Source: Gemmataceae bacterium
GTDB taxonomy: Bacteria > Planctomycetota > Planctomycetia > Gemmatales > Gemmataceae
NCBI GenBank assembly: GCA_901538445.1
Contig: LR594585.1
Coordinates: forward strand, 1,577,369-1,641,368
Reading direction: 5' to 3'
Length of the DNA stretch: 64,000 nucleotides
The notes under the pieces are model-generated. The model was not told the origin of the DNA. It saw only the letters and a program-made list of their open reading frames with translations, and searched no databases. Within the stretch, counting starts at the first letter, position 1; every line of letters begins with the position of its first letter. Shown piece by piece: positions 39,761 to 48,113 of this stretch. The position numbers and the translations under genes are program-made.

Positions 39761-42379
39761 ATGACGAGCTGGCATCGCAACGAGTACATCCTGAAGGGCG
39801 TGTTCCTCGGGCTGTGGGTGTTCTTCGCGCTCCAAGTGCCCGGCGGCCCGACCGACGCCTGGGTGGACATCGCGTGGGTCGTCGGGTGGGTGTGCGCCGG
39901 CCTCGCCGTCGGCCTCGTCGCGGGCACCGCGCTGCAGGTCTCGCGCGGCCTGCGGCCGTGGCACAACTGGGTCGCGTTCCCGCTGATGGTGCTGCTGGAG
40001 AGCCCGACGTTCGTGTACGCCGGCATCGTGTCCGGGCTCCTGGTCGGCGTGCTCTCGGGGACGGCCGGGGCCGAGCCGTGGGCGGCCGACCTCGCCGGCG
40101 TGTTCGGGCTCACCTTCGCCGACATCCGGCACACCCCGCCGGCCGGCGAGTGGCTCGGGTACTGCGCCTTCGGCGGCGCGGTCCTCGGGCTCGCGCTGTA
40201 CCGGTTCCGCCAGGTGCCGGACCGCACCCGCCGGTTCTGGATCGGGCTGGGGGTCGCGGCCCTCATGGTGTACCTCGCGGACCAGTACGTCGCCCGCGTC
40301 CCCGGGCTCGACGACCCGGCCCGCCGGTTCAACCTCGGCGCGTACATCCTCCTCGGCCTGCCGTTCTTCTACCTGCTCACGTTCTGCGGCGAGTCGGAAG
40401 AGTCGGAGGTGGAGATCATGACGTTCTGCGCCGCCCTCGGCGTCGGCCTGCACCTCATGGGCTTCGCGAAGCAGTTCCCGGGGCTCGGCGCGGCCGCCCC
40501 GTTCCTGATCCCGGTGACGCTGTACTTCGTGTACGCGACCCGCATCATGCCCGGCCTGCGGGTGTTCAAGCACGTCCTCCGCGGGTACGGGTACATGAAC
40601 CTCGGGCGGCTCACGCTGGCCGTGCAGTTCTTCAACCGGGCGCTCGAACTCGACCCGCGGAGCCCGCTCGCGACCCAGGGGCTCGTCGCGCTGCACAACA
40701 ACCTGACGCTCTCGCAGATCGACGGCGACCCGCAGCTCGTGAGCGCCCTCGACTTCTCGCTGTGCCTCGACCGGGCCACCGCCCTGCTCATGCCGGCCGG
40801 CACCGTGCCGACGCCGACCGAGCGGGCCGAGGCCGAGCGGTTCCTCTCCCTCGTGGAGCAGAAGAAGCCGGCGTACCTCGCGCAGATCGACTACCTGCGG
40901 GTCGTCTCGCTGATGCACGCGAAGCAGTACGACGCGGCCGCCGAGACGCTCGCCCGGCTGCTCAGCCCCGAGACGCCGGGCTACCACCCGGTCGTCCGCG
41001 GCCGGGTGCTGTTCGACGCCTGGGACCTCGCACTGCGGTTGCACCCGAAGCTGGTCGAGCGGCTCGGGTGGGACGAGCTGAACAAGCCCGGCCGGCGGAT
41101 GGAGCTGATCGCCGCGACCGAGCGGAAGCTGGCGGCCGAGCCGAACAACCCGGCCGCGAAGGAGTACCGCACGCTGCTGTACGCGCAGCTCACCGAGGGC
41201 GAGTTCACCGCCGCGGCCGCGGCCGGGCGGCCCAAGGACTTCTCGTTCGAGTACGTCGAGCAACTCGGGCTGGCGCTGGTGGACGACGCGGACCCGGAGC
41301 GGCGCGAGCGCGGCATGGGGTACATGCGGATCGCCGGCCGCGGGCTCCCCGACCGCGGGCCGGGCATCTTCGTGAAGCTCGCGCAGGTGTACGACAAGCA
41401 CGGCGACGCCGAGAACGCGCGGAAGTCGTACGAGTCGGCGAAGCAGGTCGGCCTGGCCGTCGGGCCGCGGGAACTGTACCGCGACCAGAAGGCGTTCTAC
41501 ACCGACGCGCTCCGCAAGCTCGCCGGGCTCGCCGAGGCGAAGGGCAACGCGCTGCTCGCGGCGGCTGAGGAGGCCAGCGCCCGCGGCGACGCCGACGGCG
41601 CGGCCGGCCGGAAGGCCGAGGCCCAGACGCACTTCGAGGCCGCGATCGCCGAGTGGCGGCAGTACCTGGAGGACGGCGGCCCGGCGGCGCTCGACGCCTA
41701 CCGCAAGCTCGCCGAGTTCTACGGCAAGACCGGCGACGCGCTGAACGCGCTGCTCATGACCGAGACCGGGCTCACGTACAGCAGCACCGACGCCGACCTG
41801 CTCAAGAAGAAGGACAGCTTCTACTACTCGGTCGAGCCCGAGCGGCTGGAGCGGGTGAAGGACAAGGTCGTGCGGTGGTTCGACGTGAGCTACTGCGTGA
41901 AGAAGGCGATGTCGGTGCTGAACACCAAGGACGGCGGAACCGACCTGCTCGACTGGGCCGCGCACCTCAGCACGCTGGCCCGCATCATGAAGCCGACGAG
42001 CAACGGCGTGCGGCTGATCGAGGCCCGGGTGCTGCTCCGCAAGGGCGAGCGCGACGCCGGGGTGGCGATCCTGGAGGACGTCCGCGAGGGCGAGAAGGGG
42101 TCGGGCGAGGAGCAAGAAGCGTGGTACACGACCACGAAGCTCCTCGGGCAGCTCTACCTGGAAGAGTTCTCGCGGCCGGACCTGGCGCTGAAGTGCTACA
42201 CCGACTACAAGGACTACCACAAGAGCGGGGCCGACACGATCTACCAGATCGCGAAGTGCTACGAGGCCCAGGGCGACACGCCGAACGCGATCAAGTTCTA
42301 CAGCGCGGTCACCGCCTACGAGGGCCACACGCTGTACTGGGACGCGAAGGACGCGCTGCGGCGGCTCGGCAAGGAGTGA
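39761..42379 (+). CDS. Large integral membrane protein with C-terminal TPR domain
   Basis: 872 residues from ATG 39761. The N-terminal third has about seven to eight TM helices (GVFLGLWVFFALQV, IAWVVGWVCAGLAVGLVAGT, GVLSGTAGAE.., AFLIPVTLYFVYATR). The rest is a long TPR superhelix (LGRLTLAVQFFNRALELDPR, AKQYDAAAETLARLL, VKLAQVYDKHGDAENARKSY, DALNALLMTETGL) ending DTIYQIAKCYEAQGDTPNAIKFYSA. The membrane portion plus cytoplasmic or periplasmic TPRs suggests a scaffold for protein complexes, perhaps in envelope biogenesis. There is no catalytic motif. An upstream terminator separates it from the preceding gene, and a large repeat starts 2 nt after its stop. 39517-39760 holds nothing I recognise. 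Confidence 0.82.
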   Translation: MTSWHRNEYILKGVFLGLWVFFALQVPGGPTDAWVDIAWVVGWVCAGLAVGLVAGTALQVSRGLRPWHNWVAFPLMVLLESPTFVYAGIVSGLLVGVLSGTAGAEPWAADLAGVFGLTFADIRHTPPAGEWLGYCAFGGAVLGLALYRFRQVPDRTRRFWIGLGVAALMVYLADQYVARVPGLDDPARRFNLGAYILLGLPFFYLLTFCGESEESEVEIMTFCAALGVGLHLMGFAKQFPGLGAAAPFLIPVTLYFVYATRIMPGLRVFKHVLRGYGYMNLGRLTLAVQFFNRALELDPRSPLATQGLVALHNNLTLSQIDGDPQLVSALDFSLCLDRATALLMPAGTVPTPTERAEAERFLSLVEQKKPAYLAQIDYLRVVSLMHAKQYDAAAETLARLLSPETPGYHPVVRGRVLFDAWDLALRLHPKLVERLGWDELNKPGRRMELIAATERKLAAEPNNPAAKEYRTLLYAQLTEGEFTAAAAAGRPKDFSFEYVEQLGLALVDDADPERRERGMGYMRIAGRGLPDRGPGIFVKLAQVYDKHGDAENARKSYESAKQVGLAVGPRELYRDQKAFYTDALRKLAGLAEAKGNALLAAAEEASARGDADGAAGRKAEAQTHFEAAIAEWRQYLEDGGPAALDAYRKLAEFYGKTGDALNALLMTETGLTYSSTDADLLKKKDSFYYSVEPERLERVKDKVVRWFDVSYCVKKAMSVLNTKDGGTDLLDWAAHLSTLARIMKPTSNGVRLIEARVLLRKGERDAGVAILEDVREGEKGSGEEQEAWYTTTKLLGQLYLEEFSRPDLALKCYTDYKDYHKSGADTIYQIAKCYEAQGDTPNAIKFYSAVTAYEGHTLYWDAKDALRRLGKE

Positions 42380-42380
42380 G

Positions 42381-42669
42381 GAGAAGACGGTTCATCCGCA
42401 GATTACACAGATGGACGCAGATTAGACACCAGAGGACAGAGGACAGAGGACAGAGGACAGAGGACAGAGGACAGAGGACAGAGGACAGAGGACAGAGGAC
42501 AGAGGACAGAGGACAGAGGACAGAGGACAGAGGACAGAGGACAGAGGACAGAGGACAGAGGACAGAGGACAGAGCAGAACGCCGAATGGTTGCTGCCTGA
42601 TCTCTGACTTCTGATCTCTGTCTTCAAATCTGTGTCCATCTGCGTAATCTGCGGATGAACCGTCTTCTC
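42381..42669. repeat. Long hairpin element, family A copy 1
   Basis: Arms 42381-42423 and 42627-42669 (43 nt, two mismatches; core GATTACACAGATGGACGCAG) enclose a 7-bp tandem array and a segment shared with copy 2 (AGGACAGAGCAGAACGCCGA). The left arm starts 2 nt after the TPR-protein stop and the right arm ends 5 nt before the stop of the convergent gene. Confidence 0.85.
42431..42574. repeat. AGAGGAC tandem array, about 20 copies
   Basis: Exact 7-bp units run without interruption for 144 bp inside the family-A hairpin loop. Copy 2 of the element (49359-49496) carries only one to two units at the same place, so the array is an expansion. No CRISPR-like spacers. Confidence 0.95.
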
Positions 42670-42674
42670 CGATG

Positions 42675-43307
42675 TCACCGCGGGACGATCTCGACGGCGT
42701 TCGCGTCGAGCGTGAGCGGCGTCAGCGCGTTCTCGGCGAACGCCGCGGTGCCGTAGACGCGCACGCGGTCGCCGCGGGCCGCGAGCGGCCGCCCGTGGCA
42801 GGTGATCGCCACCCCCGCACCCAGCCGCACCGTGTACCGCATCTCGCCGCCGAACGCGACCGCCTCGGGCACGTTCCGCACCACCCCCTCGACCAGCAGC
42901 AGCTTGCCGTCGAACTTCTTCGGCTCGGCCCGCAGTTCGTCGAGCGTCACGAACAGCGCCGACTCGTTCCCGACAACCCGCTCGACGAGCGTTGCGACGA
43001 ACCGCACCTTCATGGACTTGCCGACCAACTCGCACGCCGCGACGACCCGCACGCGGTCCCCGGCGACCACCTCGGGCTTCTCCTCGCACACGATGGCGAG
43101 GGCGGAGCGTTCGAGCCGCAGCACGCCGCCGTTGCGCCGCGGGGTCTCCTCGACCACCCCCTCGAACTCGACGGTGCGGCCCGCGAACTTCTCCGGCGCG
43201 TCGTTGAGGTCGGCCAGCGCGACCTTCGCGGCCGGGGCGGGTTCATCCGCGGCGCGAACCGCGAGCGTTGCGGCTGCGGCGAGGATCAGGGCGAGCACGA
43301 GTCGCAT
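42675..43307 (-). CDS. Exported OB-fold-like protein, unknown function
   Basis: 210 residues from ATG 43307. The signal peptide LVLALILAAAATLAVRA precedes two related beta-rich segments: LADLNDAPEKFAGRTVEFEG, with VEETPRRNGGVLRLE and GDRVRVVAACELVG; and LDELRAEPKKFDGKLLLVEG, with VVRNVPEAVAFGGEMRYTVR and GDRVRVYGTAAF. The repeated pattern LxDLxxxPxKFxGkxVxxEG..GDRVRVxG is typical of OB-fold (nucleic-acid- or ligand-binding) repeats in exported bacterial proteins. The ligand is unknown. Divergent from the methyltransferase gene, sharing about 140 bp of upstream DNA. Confidence 0.7.
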   Translation of the reverse strand: MRLVLALILAAAATLAVRAADEPAPAAKVALADLNDAPEKFAGRTVEFEGVVEETPRRNGGVLRLERSALAIVCEEKPEVVAGDRVRVVAACELVGKSMKVRFVATLVERVVGNESALFVTLDELRAEPKKFDGKLLLVEGVVRNVPEAVAFGGEMRYTVRLGAGVAITCHGRPLAARGDRVRVYGTAAFAENALTPLTLDANAVEIVPR

Positions 43308-43447
43308 GGGGCTCTCCGGGAGCAGAGCGGCGGGCGGGACGCCGTGACCATGAGACGAGCGCGAGCGGGATTTCCAACCGCTGCTGACTGCGGCCGGCGG
43401 CCGGTGTACACTACCGCCCGCTCGCGGACCGCACGCCGACCAGGGAT

Positions 43448-44227
43448 GTGACCGTGCCACTCGAAACACTCAACGCCGACCGCATCGACGCCGAGCGCGC
43501 GTTCCACGACCAGCAGGCCGCGGAGCGGGCGGTCAGCTTCCGCACCGGCCGCGCCGACCTCGCGTTCACCGACGCCGACTTCCTCGACCACGAGACGTGG
43601 GTGCGACCGGCGTTCGCGCTCCTCGGCGACCTGCGGGGCAAGCGGGCGCTCGACTACGGGTGCGGGCACGGCATGGCGGCCGTCGTGATGGCGCGGGCGG
43701 GCGCGGCGGTGACCGCGTTCGACCTCTCCCCGGGCTACGTCGCCGAGGCCCGCGAGCGCGCCGCGGTGAACCGCGTGGCGGTCGAGTGCGTCGCGGCCGA
43801 CGGGGAGGCGCTGCCCTTCGAGAGTGGGTCGTTCGACGCGGTGTGGGGGAACGCCATCCTACACCACCTCGACCTGTCCCGGGCCGGGCGCGAGTTGCAC
43901 CGCGTGATGCGGCCGGGCGGCGTTGCGGTGTTCTGCGAGCCGTGGGGCGGCAACCCGCTGCTCGCGTTCGCCCGCCGCCGGCTCCCGTACCCCGGCAAGG
44001 ACCGCACGCCCGACGAGGTGCCGCTCACCCGCGGCGACCTCGCTCCGCTGCGGGCGACTTTCCCCGATCTCGAGGTGCGGGGCTACCAGCTCTTCGGGAT
44101 GGTCCGGCGGGTTTGGCGGAACCGGCTCGTGTGCCGCGCGTGCGACGCGGCCGACGCCGCACTGCTCGGTGCGGTCCCGGCGCTCGGGAACTGGTGCCGT
44201 TACGCGGTGGTGGTGGTGCGGAAGTAG
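43448..44227 (+). CDS. Class I SAM-dependent methyltransferase
   Basis: 259 residues; GTG 43448 chosen, with GTG 43454 as alternative. The Rossmann SAM site is motif I ALDYGCGHGMAAVVMARAGA (about 67-86), followed by VTAFDLSPGYVAEARERA (acidic loop) and VECVAADGEALPFESGSFDA (motif II-III). VWGNAILHHLDLSRAGRELH and RVMRPGGVAVFCEPWGG complete the UbiE/Methyltransf_11 pattern. The C-terminal part (RLVCRACDAADAALL) has a Cys pair. No signal peptide. The substrate cannot be deduced: small molecules, quinone precursors or lipids are possible. Confidence 0.88.
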   Translation: MTVPLETLNADRIDAERAFHDQQAAERAVSFRTGRADLAFTDADFLDHETWVRPAFALLGDLRGKRALDYGCGHGMAAVVMARAGAAVTAFDLSPGYVAEARERAAVNRVAVECVAADGEALPFESGSFDAVWGNAILHHLDLSRAGRELHRVMRPGGVAVFCEPWGGNPLLAFARRRLPYPGKDRTPDEVPLTRGDLAPLRATFPDLEVRGYQLFGMVRRVWRNRLVCRACDAADAALLGAVPALGNWCRYAVVVVRK

Positions 44228-44254
44228 CGGCGGCGAACGCTGTCGCTCCGTCTT

Positions 44255-44318
44255 GGCGAGCCGTGTGTGTCAACACACGGGTAAACGCAAACCCGTGTGT
44301 TGACACACACGGCTCGCC
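44255..44318. repeat. Long hairpin, family B copy 1
   Basis: Arms 44255-44282 and 44291-44318 are perfect 28-bp complements (left arm opens GGCGAGCCGTGTGTGTCAAC) with an 8-nt loop. It lies between convergent genes: 28 nt after the methyltransferase stop and 35 nt before the YciI stop. Related copies: 53649-53712 (degenerate) and 61846-61909. Confidence 0.88.
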
Positions 44319-44352
44319 CGGTGCGGTTGGGTACCCAGTCTGACCCACCGGC

Positions 44353-44640
44353 TCACGCCGGCATCAGCCGCGGGTTGGAGAACACCATCTTCCACGGGCG
44401 GATCGTCCACCGCACGAACACCCCGGCGGCGTGGAACGGGTCGGCCTTCAGCAGCGCCTCGGCCGCTTCCGGCGAGTCGGCCTCGTAGATGATGAGCGCG
44501 CCGTACCCGTCGTCGAACGGGCCGGACCCGAACAGTTGGTCCTTCTCGATCAGGCTCGTCAGGTACGCCCGGTGCGTCGGCCGCACCGCGTTCACCTTGT
44601 CCGCGTCCTGGATGTACTCGATCACGGCGGCGTACTTCAC
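44353..44640 (-). CDS. YciI-family protein
   Basis: 95 residues from GTG 44640, overlapping the end of the upstream gene by 4 bp. Family pattern: KYAAVIEYIQD..., VRPTHRAYLTSLIEKDQLFG, SGPFDDGYGALIIYEADSPE, EAAEALLKADPFHAAGVF. The conserved His (RPTHRAYL) and the GSGPF loop match YciI. These small ferredoxin-like-fold proteins resemble the muconolactone isomerase group; the reaction is usually unknown. Translationally coupled to the DUF6580 gene. Confidence 0.82.
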   Translation of the reverse strand: MKYAAVIEYIQDADKVNAVRPTHRAYLTSLIEKDQLFGSGPFDDGYGALIIYEADSPEAAEALLKADPFHAAGVFVRWTIRPWKMVFSNPRLMPA

Positions 44641-45248
44641 GACCGGCCCCCCGTGCTCGTGACGGCGACCGGCACCACCCGCTCGGCCGGGAAGTACGCC
44701 CGGCTCAGCGCCGCGTGCGCCCCGAACAGCACGCCCGAGAAGAACAGGTCGCCGATGATGGTGCCGCGGAAGAACGGGACGCCGGCCGCGTAACAATCCG
44801 CGAGCCCGGCGAGCGAATACCCGTAGGGGGCGGCCTGCTCCAGCCAGCTCACGAAGTTGCTCGCGAAGAAGAACAGCAAGCTCGCACCGAGCGCGCCGCC
44901 TGCGATCGCCAGCGGCGAATCGGTGCGGCGCAGGAAGGCGTACCCGACGGCGACGTAGCCGAGGAAGTACACCCACGACAGCGGGTACGGGTCCATGCCG
45001 AGCGCGAAGTAGACGGCGGCGTCCTTGGCGACGATCGCCAGGGCGACGAACAGGAACGCCCGGTTAAAGGACAGGCGGGCCGCGGCGAACAACCCGACGG
45101 CCCCGATCACCGACACGTTCCACGGCTTGGCTTCTTGGGGCAGCACGGAGATGAGTGCCGGTAGCGCGGCGGCCGTCACGACGCCGGCCCAGACGAGAGC
45201 GCGGGTCATCGGCTTGTGGGGCGGGTAGTTCGTCGGATCGTCGGTCAC
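44637..45248 (-). CDS. DUF6580-family integral membrane protein
   Basis: 203 residues from GTG 45248. It has six or so TM helices: LVWAGVVTAAALPALISVL, VSVIGAVGLFAAARL, AFLFVALAIVAKDAAVYFAL, SWVYFLGYVAVGYAFL, LAIAGGALGASLLFFFASNF and FFRGTIIGDLFFSGVLFGAH. The conserved phrases FFASNFVSWL, LADCYAAGVPFFRGTIIGD and LxFGAHAALS are those of DUF6580, related in shape to ECF-transporter S components. No ATPase is nearby. Coupled to the YciI gene. Likely a transporter-like protein of unknown substrate. Confidence 0.82.
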   Translation of the reverse strand: MTDDPTNYPPHKPMTRALVWAGVVTAAALPALISVLPQEAKPWNVSVIGAVGLFAAARLSFNRAFLFVALAIVAKDAAVYFALGMDPYPLSWVYFLGYVAVGYAFLRRTDSPLAIAGGALGASLLFFFASNFVSWLEQAAPYGYSLAGLADCYAAGVPFFRGTIIGDLFFSGVLFGAHAALSRAYFPAERVVPVAVTSTGGRS

Positions 45249-45362
45249 GGCGGACCTCCGGGGAAGTCGGTTCGGGCATCGCGTATCCGGTCAGAGTAGG
45301 TCGGCGGCCCCGCACCCGCAAGTCGGGTACAATACGCCAGCCGCAGTCGCACGAGGGAACCC

Positions 45363-46595
45363 ATGAGCGCCGACACAACGGGACTGGACGACGACGTGCG
45401 GATCGGGGTGCCGACCGCGGGCCGCACAGCTCATCCGGCCACCGGGGGACTCACGCCCCCCACTCGCCGCGAGGCCGACCCGGAACCCGAGCTGCGCCCC
45501 GGCGAGACCGAACTCGGCCGGCCGCCGCAACTCGCCGCCGACCTCGCACCGCTCTCGGTCGCGGACGTCGCCGCGCTGAAGGCGCTCGACGAGGAGCAGG
45601 CCGGCCGCGAACTCGCCGAGGCCGAGTTGCTCCTCGCGTCGGACCCGACCGGCCTGGGCTGGCTCGGCTGGTTCGGCTCGCCGCTCGTGTTCGCGGTGCT
45701 GATCGGTTCCGTCGGCGTGTTCGGGCTGTTCTTCGTGAACCAGACGGTCACGCTCCTCAACACCCTCGCTCAGCAGCCGCAGTGGGCGCAGTACGCCGGG
45801 TACGCCGGGCTCGGGCTGTTCGCGTTCTGCGTGCTGTTCGCGGCGCTGCGGTTCCTGTTCATCTACGCCCGGCTCACCCGCAACCGCCAACTCCGCGTGA
45901 ATGGGGTCGAGGAGCTGTCGCGGCGCACGCGGCTGCGGTGGCTGGCGGCGGCGAAGTCGGCCGAGGCCCGCGAGCAGATCGAAACGTACCTCCGCACCTA
46001 CCCGATGGACACCGAGAAGGACCGCAAGGCGCTCCGCGCGCTCGGCCTGACCGACGAAGCGCAAGGGCGCATGGTGGCGGTGCGTGCCGAACTGCTCGAC
46101 CGCGACCGGTTCGCCTCGACCGAGCAGTGGTTCGCCCGGTTCCGCGACGGGTTCCAGGCCGAACTCGACGCCGCGGCCGAGACGCGCATCAAGTACTGGG
46201 GGAGCCGCATCTGGGTGGTGACGGCGGTGGCCCCGAACGCGGTGGTGGACTCGGGCGCGACGCTGTTCTACGCGTTCTCACTGCTGACCGACCTGTGCCG
46301 CATCTACAACCTGCGGGCCGGCCGCGCCGGCACGGCGGTGCTCTTGAGCCGGGTGTTCTTCAACGCCTACCTCGCGGGCCAGGGCACCGAGTGGGAGAAA
46401 CTGGCCGAGGACCAGTACGACCAGATGTTCGCGGAGGCGATGAACGTGGTGGGCGTCGGCGTCAGCTCGAACGTGGTCGGCAAACTGCTCGGCAAGGTCG
46501 GCGCGAAGGCCACCACGGGCTACCTCAACCGCGTCCTCCTCATCCGCCTCGGCCGCTACTCGGCGCGCCTGCTGCGCCCCGTGGCGAGGGATTAA
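45363..46595 (+). CDS. YcjF/DUF697-type membrane protein
   Basis: 410 residues from ATG 45363. After a Pro-rich disordered head, two TM helices (WLGWFGSPLVFAVLIGSVGV, FFVNQ; AGYAGLGLFAFCVLFAALRF) precede a cytoplasmic region and a DUF697-like C-terminal half. That half contains KYWGSRIWVVTAVAPNAVVD, LFYAFSLLTDLCRIYNLRAG and the hydrophobic NVVGVGVSSNVVGKLLGKVG. YcjF-like proteins usually accompany a GTPase (YcjX-type); none is adjacent here. Part of the disordered head (codons from about 45441-45469) resembles the right arm of hairpin family C, suggesting repeat DNA was absorbed into the gene. Confidence 0.75.
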   Translation: MSADTTGLDDDVRIGVPTAGRTAHPATGGLTPPTRREADPEPELRPGETELGRPPQLAADLAPLSVADVAALKALDEEQAGRELAEAELLLASDPTGLGWLGWFGSPLVFAVLIGSVGVFGLFFVNQTVTLLNTLAQQPQWAQYAGYAGLGLFAFCVLFAALRFLFIYARLTRNRQLRVNGVEELSRRTRLRWLAAAKSAEAREQIETYLRTYPMDTEKDRKALRALGLTDEAQGRMVAVRAELLDRDRFASTEQWFARFRDGFQAELDAAAETRIKYWGSRIWVVTAVAPNAVVDSGATLFYAFSLLTDLCRIYNLRAGRAGTAVLLSRVFFNAYLAGQGTEWEKLAEDQYDQMFAEAMNVVGVGVSSNVVGKLLGKVGAKATTGYLNRVLLIRLGRYSARLLRPVARD

Positions 46596-46619
46596 CGCCG
46601 GGCAAGGGACTTCTTCACG

Positions 46620-46727
46620 ATGCCGGACGCCGGGTGTACCAGCGAGCACACTTTGTCGCGCTGCTACGGCCCCGGATCCCCCGTTAGAGGATGTTGGGTC
46701 GTGGACCTCGTTCTCAGGAAGGAGTGA
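46620..46727 (+). pseudogene. 3' remnant of a CACCRR/CWVVDL paralogue
   Basis: The 35 codons MPDAGCTSEHTLSRCYGPGS-PVRGCWVVDLVLRKE-stop align with the last 36 codons of the intact gene just downstream (LQDAGCEDEDILSHC..VRGCWVVDLVLGKE). It ends 3 nt before that gene's GTG and is in the same frame. The 5' four-fifths is missing, so a tandem pair has lost most of its first member. Confidence 0.75.
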
Positions 46728-46730
46728 CCC

Positions 46731-47402
46731 GTGACCGAGGCAGACTGGAGCGGGAGCGTCGATCCGGAGGCCATGCTTGAGTTCTGCCGACGCCGGGCGG
46801 GGACTAGGAAGCTCCGCCTGTTCGTTTGCGCCTGCTGTCGGAGAGTATGGGAGTACGCATCGGAAGTGGCCCAAGCCGGTGTCGAATTTGCGGAGAGGTA
46901 CGCCGACAAGAAGTTTACCCGGGAGCGCATGACTACGGATGACGCTGTGGAGGTGAGGCAAACTATCAACTTGGACCACCGCCTTCGGCCTGCACGCAAG
47001 TGCAGCGTCCTCCGAGCAGTTGATGTGGCTCTATTTCAGATCACGACCGAGAGAGCGCAAGAGGCAGCTCTATGGACCGCACGAGCTGAAGCCGACGACG
47101 CTGAGGCGAGTCCGGTAAGTAGTCTGCTACTCGCTGAACGCAGAGCCCAGGCTGCTCTCATCCGCGACATCTTCGGTGGACTTGTCTCAGGCGTTCTTTT
47201 CTCCTCTGAGTGGCGAACGTCGACCTCAGTGTCCCTGGCGCGGCAGATGTACGAGTCGCGAGAGTTCTCCGCGATGCCGATCCTGGCCGACGCACTCCAA
47301 GACGCGGGATGTGAGGACGAGGACATCTTGTCGCACTGTCGTGGTCTCGGGCCGCACGTCCGCGGGTGTTGGGTAGTGGACTTGGTGTTGGGCAAGGAGT
47401 GA
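46731..47402 (+). CDS. Gemmata-type paralogue family protein (CACCRR..CWVVDLVLGKE)
   Basis: 223 residues from GTG 46731, with AAGGAG 6-11 nt upstream (this also encodes the end of the preceding remnant). N-terminus: EADWSGSVDPEAMLEFCRRR, KLRLFVCACCRRVWEY. Middle: an Ala/Arg-rich helical region. C-terminal: AALIRDIFGGLVSGVLFSSE, WRTSTSVSLARQMYE, MPILADALQDAGCEDEDILS and HCRGLGPHVRGCWVVDLVLG. Members of this family are numerous in Gemmata-like genomes and recognised by these phrases. The CxCC motif may bind metal. The function is not known to me. Composition is less G+C-extreme than the neighbours, consistent with an expanding or mobile family. Confidence 0.8.
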   Translation: MTEADWSGSVDPEAMLEFCRRRAGTRKLRLFVCACCRRVWEYASEVAQAGVEFAERYADKKFTRERMTTDDAVEVRQTINLDHRLRPARKCSVLRAVDVALFQITTERAQEAALWTARAEADDAEASPVSSLLLAERRAQAALIRDIFGGLVSGVLFSSEWRTSTSVSLARQMYESREFSAMPILADALQDAGCEDEDILSHCRGLGPHVRGCWVVDLVLGKE

Positions 47403-47453
47403 CAGTGCCGGTAGGGGTCAACGACGGCGCAAAGGTCGTATCGATGGAACGTC

Positions 47454-47523
47454 GGCGAGCGGCGCGGCGTGAGCCCGCCGGTGCGTTCGGCTCAACCGGC
47501 GGGCTCACGCCGCGCCGCTCGCC
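47454..47523. repeat. Long hairpin, family C copy 2
   Basis: Arms 47454-47482 and 47495-47523 are perfect 29-bp complements (GGCGAGCGGCGCGGCGTGAG..), with a 12-nt loop. It is 51 nt after the preceding stop. Compared with 34840-34908, one base pair differs as a C-G to G-C swap. Confidence 0.88.
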
Positions 47524-47636
47524 GGAACCCACTCTCTCGACGACACAATTCGCCTCGCGACCATTTCGGTCGGCGTACAATCGACCCCGTCCCCGCGACC
47601 GGGCCGCCGGCCCCACCTGTCTCTGCGAGGTGCCGC

Positions 47637-47996
47637 ATGTCCGACAAGAAGACGTACAGTGACGACGAGGTACGGGCGAAGCTCGCGGAGCGCGGGCTCG
47701 GCGAGTGGTACCTCGAAGACGGGTGGATCCGCCGCAAGTACAACACCGACGGCTGGCCGCAGACGCTCATGGCCGTCAACGCCGTCGGGTACCTGTGCGA
47801 GGCCGCGTGGCACCACGCCGACCTCGCCGTCACCTGGGGGAAGCTCTGGGTGAAGCTCAAGACCCACGACGCCGGCGGCATCACCGATAAGGACTTCGAC
47901 CTGGCCCAGAAGATCGAGGAGGTCGTGCTCTGGCGGCCTGTCGCCGGCGGGCCGCTCGCCGGGAACCCGAAGAAATTCGTGTTCAGTAAGTCTTGA
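47637..47996 (+). CDS. phhB: Pterin-4a-carbinolamine dehydratase
   Basis: 119 residues, ATG 47637. The PCD core is seen as WYLEDGWIRRKYNTDGWPQT, LMAVNAVGYLCEAAWHHADL, AVTWGKLWVKLKTHDAGGIT and DKDFDLAQKIEEV. The paired His (HHADL) and the following His at KTHDAGG are the active-site histidines; the dehydratase removes water from 4a-hydroxy-tetrahydropterin. In bacteria it supports phenylalanine hydroxylase or pterin metabolism, but no such gene is adjacent. Cytosolic. Length and motifs are complete. Confidence 0.9.
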   Translation: MSDKKTYSDDEVRAKLAERGLGEWYLEDGWIRRKYNTDGWPQTLMAVNAVGYLCEAAWHHADLAVTWGKLWVKLKTHDAGGITDKDFDLAQKIEEVVLWRPVAGGPLAGNPKKFVFSKS

Positions 47997-48003
47997 ATGG
48001 TCG

Positions 48004-48064
48004 TTGGGGGTGGGCCGTTGGCGATTGGGAAGACACAGACCCGTCTCCAACGTCCCACCCCCAA
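48004..48064. repeat. 18-bp inverted repeat (family H) with extra half-copies
   Basis: TTGGGGGTGGGCCGTTGG (48004-48021) pairs with 48047-48064 with one mismatch. A second run of CCAATCCCCAACGTCCC-like sequence lies at 48075-48102. It starts 7 nt after the pterin dehydratase stop, before the DUF6807 gene. Confidence 0.65.
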
Positions 48065-48113
48065 TCACTAATTTCCAATCCCCAACGTCCCAATCCCCAA
48101 CCCCCCGCTCCCC

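Noticed and set aside
42431..42574. CRISPR array
   Set aside because: The 7-bp units are uninterrupted with no spacers; this is a simple tandem repeat inside a hairpin loop.
45363..45480. Separate small gene in the YcjF head
   Set aside because: The frame continues into the conserved protein and the start is well placed; the segment is better explained as a disordered head with repeat-derived sequence.
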